This document shows, in pieces, positions 57,186-64,000 of a stretch of 64,000 nucleotides of DNA. The DNA lies in the NCBI RefSeq assembly GCF_002866825.1, contig NZ_PKUS01000007.1, positions 1 through 64,000 of the forward strand, written 5' to 3'. The notes beneath the pieces are model-generated. The model saw nothing but the letters and a program-made list of their open reading frames with translations. It was not told where the DNA came from and did no database searches. This DNA is from Pseudohalioglobus lutimaris (GTDB taxonomy: Bacteria; Pseudomonadota; Gammaproteobacteria; Pseudomonadales; Halieaceae). How positions within the stretch are numbered: position 1 is the first letter of the stretch; the number at the start of each line of letters is the position of its first letter. The position numbers were made by a program, and so were the translations under genes.

Positions 57186-58676
57186 ATGTTTGCCCACATC
57201 AAAAATACCCTCTTGGATTATCGCGTAAAGGTGCTCGCTGCTTCTTTCCTTGCGCTGTTGGTACTACCGGTAAAGGGAGCAGAGCTTGAGACTCGAATTG
57301 GCCCACTGGCCTATGAGGCGGGCTACCCGGCGGCGGAGACCGTTGAAAAACTCTATGATGAGCTGGATTACCAGCGCGCCGTTCAGGCCTATCTGTGGGC
57401 GCTGCCTATGGCTTCTTACGGGGCCATGGCAGATGCGCATAAAGCCCTGGGTGCTAACAGTCACACGGTAGTTGTAGCGGACAAACTGGCGCAGCCAAAG
57501 CAGTTGGCGCTCACCGCGAACCAGGACACAGTCTACATGTCGGGTGTGCTGGACCTGCGCGAAGGCCCGATGGTAATGGAGCTTCCTCCTGGCCTGCTCG
57601 GCACGATGAACAATGTTTGGCAGCAACCGCTGGTCGATCTTGGTGGCCCGTTCTCCCCCGAGCAGAACCGCGGCGGAAAATTTCTGATTCTGCCGCCCGG
57701 GTACGATGGACCGCTGCCGCAGACCCATCACCACATCGCGCGCTCTGATACCAATATCGTAGTGTTTTACCTGAGGGCGGTGCCGAAAACGCGAGACGAT
57801 ATCCCCGAACTGGTTGAACTGATCCACACCTATCGCCAGTACAAGCTGGAGGACGCAGCCAACCCGCCTGAAACCAGGTTTGTATCTTTGTCAGGCAAGG
57901 AAGTCGATTTGCTGACCAACGAGGGTCTCGCCTATTTTGAGACCCTGGCACGCTACATCAACGAGAACCCGCCACGCGAGCAGGACATGGCGATGCTCGG
58001 TGTGCTGCAGACCCTGGGCATTGTTCACGGGGGCGAGTTCGAGCCGGACGAACGCATGAAGGCCATTCTCACCGAGGCAGCCACCGTCGGGCGGGCCATG
58101 GCAGAGGCGCTTGCCTTCGCGCCGAGAGTGCCCGCGGACATCGTGTATGCGTACCCGGGAGAGCGCCGCTGGAAGAAGATTTTCTTCGCTGACCCCACAT
58201 TCCACGAATCGGAATACATGGCTATCGATCTTCGCAGCAAATATGCCTTCGAAGCGATTGGCACGGCGAAATCCATGGTGGTGTCTGTGCCCGGCCAGGG
58301 CTCCCAGTACATCGGCGCCTATCAGGATGCCAACGGCGATTGGTTGACTGGCGACCACACCTATCGGATTCGCCTGCCCCGGGATGTGCCGGCAAACATG
58401 TTCTGGTCGCTGACCGTCTATGACAACGACACCCGTTCCATGATCCAGAACGAACACGGACGGCCGCTCGTCGGCTCAGTGCATGGCGCTACTGCCAACG
58501 AAGACGGCACCTTCGATCTGTACTTTGGGCCAACACAGCCAGCAGGTGCCCGCGAAGAAAATTGGGTACAGACTAAGCCGGGGAAAGGGTGGTTTGTTTA
58601 TCTGCGCCTGTACGGACCGGAAACCTCCTACTTTGAGAAAACCTGGATCCCCGGCGATGCGGAAAAGCTCCAATAG
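57186..58676 (+). CDS. DUF1254/DUF1214 secreted protein, tandem copy 1
   Basis: A 496-aa protein of the DUF1254-DUF1214 architecture. The ATG at 57186 is 5 nt after AAGGAAGG and preferred to the GTG at 57180. A signal-peptide-like hydrophobic segment lies at about 17-33. The DUF1254 part contains AYLWALPMASYGAMADAHKALG and TANQDTVYMSGVLDL; the DUF1214 part contains VPANMFWSLTVYDNDTRSMI and GPTQPAGAREENWVQT. The family's biochemistry is unknown, though members are common near catabolic genes. A second gene of the family starts 33 bp downstream. Confidence 0.88.
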   Translation: MFAHIKNTLLDYRVKVLAASFLALLVLPVKGAELETRIGPLAYEAGYPAAETVEKLYDELDYQRAVQAYLWALPMASYGAMADAHKALGANSHTVVVADKLAQPKQLALTANQDTVYMSGVLDLREGPMVMELPPGLLGTMNNVWQQPLVDLGGPFSPEQNRGGKFLILPPGYDGPLPQTHHHIARSDTNIVVFYLRAVPKTRDDIPELVELIHTYRQYKLEDAANPPETRFVSLSGKEVDLLTNEGLAYFETLARYINENPPREQDMAMLGVLQTLGIVHGGEFEPDERMKAILTEAATVGRAMAEALAFAPRVPADIVYAYPGERRWKKIFFADPTFHESEYMAIDLRSKYAFEAIGTAKSMVVSVPGQGSQYIGAYQDANGDWLTGDHTYRIRLPRDVPANMFWSLTVYDNDTRSMIQNEHGRPLVGSVHGATANEDGTFDLYFGPTQPAGAREENWVQTKPGKGWFVYLRLYGPETSYFEKTWIPGDAEKLQ

Positions 58677-58709
58677 GCAATACGCGATACGTTCAACAGG
58701 AGAACACAC

Positions 58710-60158
58710 ATGAATCGATCATTCACCGTTGGCAAGACCTTGCTGGCAATGATGGGATTAATTGCTGCCTGTTCTGGCGCCGTCGCGCAGACGGTTGCAG
58801 TGACGCCGGAGGAGGCCGCGAGAGTCGCCCGTGATGGCTATATCTACGGTTTTCCAATGGTGATGAATTACAAGACCATGTGGAACTACGTCGTTGACGA
58901 GGATAGCCCGGAATACAAAGGGCCATTCAACCAGGTGTCATGTGACGCGAGGCTGTTCACCCCCCAGGACAAGGCAGTGGTAACGCCCAACGCCGACACG
59001 CCCTACTGCATGTTCTGGATCGACCTGCGAGCGGAGCCGATGATCCTGTCCGTGCCCGGGATAGAAGCCAGGCGGTATTACAGCTTTCAACTCATTGATC
59101 TTTACACCCATAATTTCGGCTATGTTGGAACGCTCAGTGCCGGCAACGAGGCGGGCCGCTATTTGATCTCCGGCCCGGGCTGGGATGGCAAAAAACCGGC
59201 GGGCGTTACTGATGTCCTTCGCAGCGAGACCAGCTTCATCTTCACGGTCGCGCGCACGCAACTGTTCGGCCCCGATGACCTGAACAGCGTCAAGGACATT
59301 CAGGGGCAGTACCAACTGCAGCCGCTGAGTGCTTTCTCAGGGCAGGCACCGCCCGCCGCGCCAGCCCGACCCGATTTCCCGACCTGGGACGAGGGCTCCC
59401 AGCTTGACCAGCGATTCTTCATTTACCTGGACTTCATGATGGATCTGCTCGGGCAACCGGGGCCGGGGGAGGAGGCGCTATGGCAGGATCTCGCACGCCT
59501 GGGTGTTGGCCCCGGCCAGAACTTCAAACTGGATGCGCTTTCCGCCGGGCAGCTAGAGGCGTTAAACGCGGGCGTCAAACAGGGGTTCACTGAGATGGAG
59601 GCCTTCATTGCCGAGCATTCGAACGACCCGCTGGCCAGCGGGAAATGGTTTGGCACGCGGGCATTCCTGGACGAAAGCGCCCGGTCCAATTACGGCCTCG
59701 ATCAGCCCGACATGCTTCGCTCGGTTGCCGCCCATATGGGGCTCTACGGCAATTCGGCGGCCGAAGCGGTTTACCCAACGTACCTGACCGATGCCGAGGG
59801 TGCACCGCTGGACGGCTCTTCTCGCCGCTACACGATCAGTTTCGCAAGCGGGGCGCTGCCGCCGGTAAAAGCGTTCTGGTCCTTGACCATGTATGACGGA
59901 AAGACTCAGCTGTTTATCGAAAATCCGCTCGACCGATACCTGCTGAGCTCAGAGATGCTGGAGCAAATGAAACGTGAGGAGGACGGCTCTCTGGTGCTTT
60001 ATGTGCAGAAAGATTCACCGGGGCCTGAACTGGAGTCCAACTGGCTTCCCGCGCCCGACGGGCCGTTCTACATGGTCTTACGGCTCTACGGCCCTGAAGA
60101 GACCGCCCTCCAGGGGCGCTGGACGCCCCCGGATGCAATAGGGGACAGACCACGTTAA
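58710..60158 (+). CDS. DUF1254/DUF1214 secreted protein, tandem copy 2
   Basis: A 482-aa paralogue of the upstream gene with the same two domains (DGYIYGFPMVMNYKTM and TPNADTPYCMFWIDLR in DUF1254; LPPVKAFWSLTMYDGKTQLF and SPGPELESNWLPAPDGPF in DUF1214). The N-terminus is a signal peptide with an IAAC sequence that may be a lipobox. The last six codons and the stop lie in a copy of the dispersed GGGGACAGACCACG motif, so the natural C-terminus was probably replaced or trimmed by repeat insertion. Likely co-transcribed with copy 1. Confidence 0.88.
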   Translation: MNRSFTVGKTLLAMMGLIAACSGAVAQTVAVTPEEAARVARDGYIYGFPMVMNYKTMWNYVVDEDSPEYKGPFNQVSCDARLFTPQDKAVVTPNADTPYCMFWIDLRAEPMILSVPGIEARRYYSFQLIDLYTHNFGYVGTLSAGNEAGRYLISGPGWDGKKPAGVTDVLRSETSFIFTVARTQLFGPDDLNSVKDIQGQYQLQPLSAFSGQAPPAAPARPDFPTWDEGSQLDQRFFIYLDFMMDLLGQPGPGEEALWQDLARLGVGPGQNFKLDALSAGQLEALNAGVKQGFTEMEAFIAEHSNDPLASGKWFGTRAFLDESARSNYGLDQPDMLRSVAAHMGLYGNSAAEAVYPTYLTDAEGAPLDGSSRRYTISFASGALPPVKAFWSLTMYDGKTQLFIENPLDRYLLSSEMLEQMKREEDGSLVLYVQKDSPGPELESNWLPAPDGPFYMVLRLYGPEETALQGRWTPPDAIGDRPR

Positions 60159-60176
60159 AAACAGGGGTCTGTCCCC
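60141..60176. repeat. Dispersed RAYT-associated motif, palindromic copy B
   Basis: GGGGACAGACC (60141-60151) pairs perfectly with GGTCTGTCCCC (60166-60176) around a 14-nt loop. The left arm is the motif on the plus strand, the right arm a shortened copy on the minus strand. The pair spans the stop codon of the second DUF1254 gene and may also act as its transcription end. Confidence 0.85.
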
Positions 60177-60311
60177 GTTAATACGCCGATTGAAAGAGCG
60201 AGATACCTCGTTTCAGGCCATCCGCGGCCGCCTTTATGCGCAAACTGCCGCCGGATTCTCTCGGCTGAAACCAACCGAGAAACGCCAGAGAATCCAACAA
60301 CGGTCAGCCAC

Positions 60312-60342
60312 TTGACCTTCCTCTTGGAGGAAGGTTTATCTT
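60312..60342 (+). promoter_or_regulatory. MerR-family (CueR-type) promoter-operator
   Basis: TTGACC (60312-60317), then a 19-bp spacer, then TATCTT (60337-60342). The over-long spacer holds the palindrome ACCTTCC (60315-60321), seven bases, GGAAGGT (60329-60335). This is the classical layout of MerR-activated promoters, and the arm sequence is that of CueR/GolS sites upstream of copA genes. It drives the CDF transporter 108 nt downstream. No merR-type gene is in the window. Confidence 0.88.
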
Positions 60343-60449
60343 TTACCTGACTACACGGTTTGTGTGGGAAAAACCTGAGGCGACAACGTACCTGATTAGA
60401 TACAAGGGGTTGTTGCCAGCGACGTACAACCAACCTGTAAGAAAATGGT

Positions 60450-61340
60450 ATGCACGATCACCGACATGATCATATGAATTCCTCCTCCGATAGGATTGGT
60501 CGGGTATTCTTTCTCAACGTCGCCTTTACCGTCATCGAGTTTGTCGGCGGCTGGCTAACTAACAGCACAGCGATTATGGCGGACGCAGTGCATGATCTAG
60601 GGGATAGCCTGTCTATCGGACTCGCCTGGCTTCTTAGTAAGCTCAGCGGCAAGAGAGCCGATAGTATGTTCTCGTACGGATACCATCGGTTCTCTTTGTT
60701 GGGAGCGTTGATAAACGGATTCGTCCTGATTGCAGGCTCGCTCTGGGTCCTCAGCGAGGCAGTTCCCCGTTTGTCCGACCCTCAGAGCCCCAACGCACTC
60801 GGAATGCTCGGGCTGGCCATCCTGGGTGTAGGGGTCAATGGCTACGCCGCTTATAAGCTAAGCCGGGGGAAGACACTCAACGAACGCGTACTAAACTGGC
60901 ATTTGCTGGAGGATGTGCTGGGGTGGCTGGCGGTCCTCGTCGTTTCTGTGACGCTGCTATTTGTGGATTGGCCCATACTGGACCCACTGTTGTCTATTGT
61001 GTTCACGCTCTTCATATTGGTGAATGTCATTCGCGTTATCGTAACGACTGGTTCGTTGCTCATGCAGGCCACGCCGGATAAGGCATTGTATGCAGACGTT
61101 ATCGGCGTCTTTCTGGAGACGGAGCACGTGGCGCAGGCACATCATGTCCACCTTTGGTCGCTCGATGGAGAGCGTCACGTAATGACTGCGCATCTTCAGC
61201 TGGATGAATGCATTGGCTATGTCGAGCAGAGGAGCATTAAGGCTGATCTTAATAATCGCCTGAGCAAGTTCAACTTTATTCACACGACTATCGAACTTGA
61301 ATTCCCGGATGAAGAGTGCAGGGATGAGAGCCAGGATTAG
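60450..61340 (+). CDS. Cation diffusion facilitator (CzcD/ZitB-like metal efflux)
   Basis: A 296-aa CDF transporter, exporting divalent metal in exchange for protons. The N-terminus is His-rich (MHDHRHDH). About six membrane segments; the transport-site residues are His48 and Asp52 in helix 2 (HDLGD) and His151 and Asp155 in helix 5 (HLLED), the two-His, two-Asp set typical of zinc transporters. The C-terminal cytoplasmic domain has HHVHLWSLDGERHVMTAHL. A MerR-type promoter of the copper class lies upstream, so substrate or regulator identity is worth attention. The start is the ATG at 60450. Confidence 0.92.
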   Translation: MHDHRHDHMNSSSDRIGRVFFLNVAFTVIEFVGGWLTNSTAIMADAVHDLGDSLSIGLAWLLSKLSGKRADSMFSYGYHRFSLLGALINGFVLIAGSLWVLSEAVPRLSDPQSPNALGMLGLAILGVGVNGYAAYKLSRGKTLNERVLNWHLLEDVLGWLAVLVVSVTLLFVDWPILDPLLSIVFTLFILVNVIRVIVTTGSLLMQATPDKALYADVIGVFLETEHVAQAHHVHLWSLDGERHVMTAHLQLDECIGYVEQRSIKADLNNRLSKFNFIHTTIELEFPDEECRDESQD

Positions 61341-61360
61341 TATGCAAAGGCTTTGGCAAT

Positions 61361-61927
61361 ATGACTGAATCGATACTGATAATCGTCGTCCATCAGTTAG
61401 TGTTTCAGGGAATGTTCTTTGTGAAGAACTTTTCCTTGCGGCGCCGCCTGGGAAAACCAATCCGTGGAAGTAACATAGAGGCCAGTGTATTTATCGGTTT
61501 CTCTGTTATCTTTCTTGGTCTTACATTTGTTGAGGCTTTCCGGGGTGCCGGGGAAATGGGGCCGCTCTCAACATGGGATAGCGCCGCATTTTTGCTGGGC
61601 ATAATCCTTATGTCTGCCAGCGTTGTTGTTGCCTGGGCTTCCCTGAGGGATCTGGGAGATTCATGGCGGGTAGGAGTAATCGAGGAGCAACAGACGACGT
61701 TGATCGAAACCGGTATTTATCGATTCACGCGAAACCCATACTTTGTCGCTTACCTTATTCTGTTCGCCGCCTACACTGTGTTCCTACAGAGCCTGCTGTT
61801 GCTGATTCTCTCAGCTGTTGGTTTTGGACTCATTCACATGCTGGTTCGTAAGGAAGAGACCTATCTGGCTACACAACACGGCGAAACGTACCTGAGATAC
61901 AAAAACAATGTGCCTCGTTACTTATGA
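61361..61927 (+). CDS. Isoprenylcysteine carboxyl methyltransferase (ICMT/PEMT)-family protein
   Basis: A 188-aa integral membrane protein with four or five membrane segments and the conserved C-terminal block YRFTRNPYFVAYLILFAAYTVF then RKEETYLATQHGETYLRYKNNVPRYL, which binds SAM and the lipid substrate in this family. Bacterial members methylate lipids or unknown small molecules. Begins 20 bp after the CDF stop, so it is under the same MerR-type promoter; such pairing of a methyltransferase with metal efflux is seen in other bacteria. Confidence 0.87.
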   Translation: MTESILIIVVHQLVFQGMFFVKNFSLRRRLGKPIRGSNIEASVFIGFSVIFLGLTFVEAFRGAGEMGPLSTWDSAAFLLGIILMSASVVVAWASLRDLGDSWRVGVIEEQQTTLIETGIYRFTRNPYFVAYLILFAAYTVFLQSLLLLILSAVGFGLIHMLVRKEETYLATQHGETYLRYKNNVPRYL

Positions 61928-61935
61928 CAGAAAAG

Positions 61936-61987
61936 GGGGACAGACCACAGTTTTCTGTGGCAATGTGGGACAGGCCACAGTTTTCTG
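61936..61987 (+). repeat. RAYT-associated motif, tandem copies C
   Basis: GGGACAGRCCACAGTTTTCTG occurs at 61937-61957 and 61967-61987 with a 30-bp period (one A/G difference). The first is the dispersed motif (GGGGACAGACCAC) preceded by an extra G; both carry a short CCACAG/CTGTGG or CAG/CTG hairpin. They begin 9 bp after the ICMT-like gene and mark the left side of the decayed transposase. Confidence 0.85.
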
Positions 61988-62105
61988 CAGCCAGGTTGTG
62001 ACCGGCCGGATCTGAATATTGAGTGAACTCGAATCCGCCGCCAGATTCAGTCGACCGCAGGAACTGTTCCGGTATTCTGCCAATTCTGATACTGATGTCA
62101 TCATT

Positions 62106-62457
62106 CCCAGAAGAGCTCGAATGCCTGTTGCAGGTGTCCCCTGGCATATTGGCCAGCGTGTTGGCAATCGAAGTGCCTATTTATATCCGCGGATGATTAC
62201 AGTCTTTACCTTAACCTGCTGAAGGAACAAGCTCGAAGATACGCTTGTTCCAGGCATGTCCATCCTCTGACGACAAATCATGTGCATATCCCGCTGACGC
62301 CGGAAACTGTAAACGGGGCCTCACTGACGATGAAGAACCTGGGGCGGCGCTATGTGTAATACGTTATCCGGGATTGCCAGCGCAGTGGTACATTGCGGGA
62401 GGGGGCGGTAGCCCACCTAGCACTCAGATGGAACAAATACCCGGGCGTCGTGTAGAG
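62106..62457 (+). pseudogene. Decayed REP-associated tyrosine transposase (RAYT, Y1_Tnp)
   Basis: Translation from 62121 gives MPVAGVPWHIGQRVGNRSAY, the start of a RAYT (preceded by PRRAR). After a frameshift at about 62185-62191 the next frame (from 62192) reads DDYSLYLNLLKEQARRYACS, then TTNHVHIPLTPE (HUH motif HVH kept), SLTMKNLGRRYV, a TAA stop at 62357-62359, and on in the same frame CQRSGTLREG. Order and spacing fit IS200-like RAYTs, where the segment after RRYV carries the nucleophile region. At least one frameshift, one stop and loss of the C-terminal part show it is dead. Motif copies flank it at 61936 and 62511. Confidence 0.85.
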
Positions 62458-62510
62458 CCAGGCCGCCGGGGAGTCAAGGACTCAAAGAAGGCCGGTCGTA
62501 AGTGTTTAAT

Positions 62511-62524
62511 CGTGGTCTGTCCCC
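62511..62524 (-). repeat. Dispersed RAYT-associated motif, reverse copy D
   Basis: CGTGGTCTGTCCCC, the exact reverse complement of GGGGACAGACCACG, 16 bp before the end of the glycine-zipper lipoprotein gene. With the copies at 61936 it frames the transposase relic in inverted orientation. Confidence 0.85.
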
Positions 62525-62539
62525 GGTTTTTTCGCAGGC

Positions 62540-63157
62540 TTATGCGCTGCATGTTCTGTCGGTGCCGCTCTCTTCGCGCACATCCTCAAGATCTCCAATT
62601 ACTTCCACCAACAGGACTCTTGCCTGGCCTACCGATGTCAGTTTGCTATCACGCTCCACCAGTTCGGGCAGCATCGCTTCCGCTGCGCTTTCACCGTCGG
62701 TCTCTGCAACGCTCATTACTTCTAACCAGTACCCGGAAAGAGCGTAGTCATAGTTTTTGTTCGTTTGGGCGGCCTCTGCATAGGCAACTGCAACCGAATG
62801 TTTGCACCGGGCCAGGGCTTCCAGGCCGCGATAGGCATCGTCTCCAATCTTGCTGCGCAACTTTTCCATCTCGGCGGCGACTCTACGGCTCTCAGCTTCG
62901 CGCGCACTCTCTCCTTTTTTGGCCCCGTGAATTCCGCCGGTTACCGCTCCTGTACTGCCGCCCCAAACTGCCCCACGGGCAGCTGCATCGCTTACGCTTC
63001 CGCCAAATACCAGCGCTGACACCATGCCGCCGATAGCCCCCACTGCTGCACCCCCGGCAGCGCCCTGCGCTGCACCGCGGGTCGATTCAGTAGAGCAGGC
63101 AGTGATGCCTACAGCCAGCGTCGCCGTCAAAAGCAGTCGTTGTAGGACCAGGTACAT
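62540..63157 (-). CDS. Glycine-zipper lipoprotein
   Basis: A 205-aa lipoprotein with lipobox GITAC at about residues 17-21. Residues about 28-75 form a glycine-zipper segment (GAAQGAAGGAAVGAIGG then RGAVWGGSTGAVTGGIHG) able to insert in or traverse membranes. A charged helix (REAESRRVAAEMEKLRSKIGDD) and an alpha-helical domain resembling tetratricopeptide-like units follow. Similar proteins are outer-membrane stress lipoproteins. Function unknown; the codon usage looks ordinary. Confidence 0.82.
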   Translation of the reverse strand: MYLVLQRLLLTATLAVGITACSTESTRGAAQGAAGGAAVGAIGGMVSALVFGGSVSDAAARGAVWGGSTGAVTGGIHGAKKGESAREAESRRVAAEMEKLRSKIGDDAYRGLEALARCKHSVAVAYAEAAQTNKNYDYALSGYWLEVMSVAETDGESAAEAMLPELVERDSKLTSVGQARVLLVEVIGDLEDVREESGTDRTCSA

Positions 63158-63389
63158 ATGTGTTTCCCATTATTTTCTGGATGAATAGATATGCGTCAGT
63201 ATAGACAACTGCTCAGGTTTCACATTACGGGCGCAGGAAACAGGCGTTCTGCAGCAGCTCATCTGATTCGCCAACAATAGCAGGCTGAAATTTCAGGGCA
63301 ATACAATTGTTGTACTACGTTAGCCTGGTGCGAGGAGGGCCAGCGGAGAGGCTATACTAAGTGGCTTGGGGAGTGGCGGTACCTTCCGG

Positions 63390-64000
63390 TTAGTCCAGGG
63401 CCGCTCGCCATCCCTGTGTTTCGAAGTCCTTTCTGCTGCAGTGTCCTACCCTTGGAAGAAAGGGCTGCAGTTCTGGGTCATCGGTTTCTCCTAGGGCCAA
63501 AGCCTTCAGTCGCAGCAGTAGGGGGTTGGTACGCAGCAGCAAGCGGTAGGTGAGCTGGCCGTCCAGATAGGGACCCCAGTCCATCCAGTTCACATGCTGC
63601 TGCCGTGTTGCGTTACCGGGGCGATTCTGCTCGGTTGATACCACCACCGTGTAATACCCATCCGGGTCCAGTGTAAGATCCCTGTCGACCAATGCGTCGT
63701 TGCATATGCCCGCCCAAAAATTGTAATTGGTGATGGTGAAACCACGTATTTGCGCAGCAGCTGAGAACACAGGTTCGTTGGGGAAATCAGGTGTTCTAAA
63801 TGGTTTTGCCCTGACGACCAGCAATTCGCCCAGGCGACTGCTGTATGGAGTACCCAGGTACAGAATGTCATCGCTCGCGAGTATGTCGTAGGGCAGACCC
63901 CAGTTGGACCGCGTGCTGAACTTTCCGGCCGCTACCTGGGCACGGTAATCCGGTATTGGGAGCGCCGCGAACCGGGTGGTTTCAATCGGATACTCATCTT
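63390..64000 (-). CDS. C-terminal part of an unidentified protein, 5' end outside the window
   Basis: The frame stays open from its stop at 63390 to the right edge, giving at least 203 residues (a TTG at 63824 is not needed as a start; upstream in-frame codons read LASDDILYLGTPYSSRLGEL). A region around LDPDGYYTVVVSTEQNRPGN then NWMDWGPYLDGQLTYRLLLR resembles the end of DUF1214 proteins such as the two genes at 57-60 kb, in the order of a DG strand, an NW turn and a Tyr/Leu strand. I infer a divergent relative of that family but cannot confirm it from this part. Confidence 0.7.
   Translation of the reverse strand, partial: DEYPIETTRFAALPIPDYRAQVAAGKFSTRSNWGLPYDILASDDILYLGTPYSSRLGELLVVRAKPFRTPDFPNEPVFSAAAQIRGFTITNYNFWAGICNDALVDRDLTLDPDGYYTVVVSTEQNRPGNATRQQHVNWMDWGPYLDGQLTYRLLLRTNPLLLRLKALALGETDDPELQPFLPRVGHCSRKDFETQGWRAALD

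Noticed and set aside
62245-63036. 263-codon open frame on the plus strand
   Set aside because: It runs antisense through the glycine-zipper lipoprotein gene, which has a signal peptide, lipobox and glycine zipper. The composition (Arg/Leu/Pro/Cys-rich) is that of a shadow frame, and its upstream part lies in the transposase relic.

Overview
The window comes from the chromosome of a moderately GC-rich, free-living Gammaproteobacterium. The content (a ChrR/ECF photooxidative-stress locus with photolyase, CYP153-type alkane hydroxylase, a TonB receptor, AcnA, class II fumarase, coniferyl-aldehyde dehydrogenase and a PrpE-like ligase) suggests an aerobic, probably marine bacterium of the Halieaceae (OM60/NOR5) or a related group. 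That placement is inferred from gene content only; there is no rRNA in the window. Coding density is high. I saw no tRNA, rRNA, CRISPR array, prophage or intact insertion sequence.

Layout. 0-8.5 kb: a singlet-oxygen/light-stress locus. The ECF sigma factor and its zinc anti-sigma ChrR are divergent from amine-oxidase-like flavoprotein, DUF1365, cyclopropane-fatty-acid synthase and a secreted protein; an SRPBCC-SDR fusion and a photolyase follow. 8.7-13.7 kb: aldehyde dehydrogenase, acyl-CoA synthetase and phospholipase-D lipoprotein. 14-22.7 kb: an ion and osmotic-stress block with LOG-family hydrolase, Na/Pi-PhoU transporter, MgtE, CorA, MscS, then RimK (with a C-terminal RCK_C-like domain), its zinc protease partner and an M14 deacylase. 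22.8-27.5 kb: aconitase, fumarase and an encapsulin-type ferritin (EncFtn) lacking both encapsulin and targeting tail. 27.5-41 kb: envelope and secreted proteins (lipoproteins, TonB receptor, oligopeptide-binding protein, serine hydrolase, membrane nuclease-fold protein, thioesterase, transglutaminase, subtilase, TerB).

41-49 kb: a CYP153 P450 with a PRMT-like methyltransferase, a CNNM/CorC protein with a second MgtE, a membrane-anchored FKBP, and a second P450 with its TetR regulator behind a recognisable promoter/operator. 49.6-58 kb: a CadC-like regulator, a secreted propeller-like protein, an amidohydrolase, a metallo-beta-lactamase-like protein, an AraC regulator and two tandem DUF1254 proteins. 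60-64 kb: a cation-diffusion-facilitator gene behind a textbook MerR/CueR-type promoter, an isoprenylcysteine-methyltransferase-like gene, a decayed RAYT transposase between copies of a dispersed 14-bp motif, a glycine-zipper lipoprotein and a gene running off the right edge.

The observations I rate highest are the orphan EncFtn, the RimK-RCK_C fusion inside an ion-transport block, the SRPBCC-SDR fusion in the ChrR locus, the RAYT relic with its repeat family, and the copper-type operator in front of a zinc-type CDF transporter.
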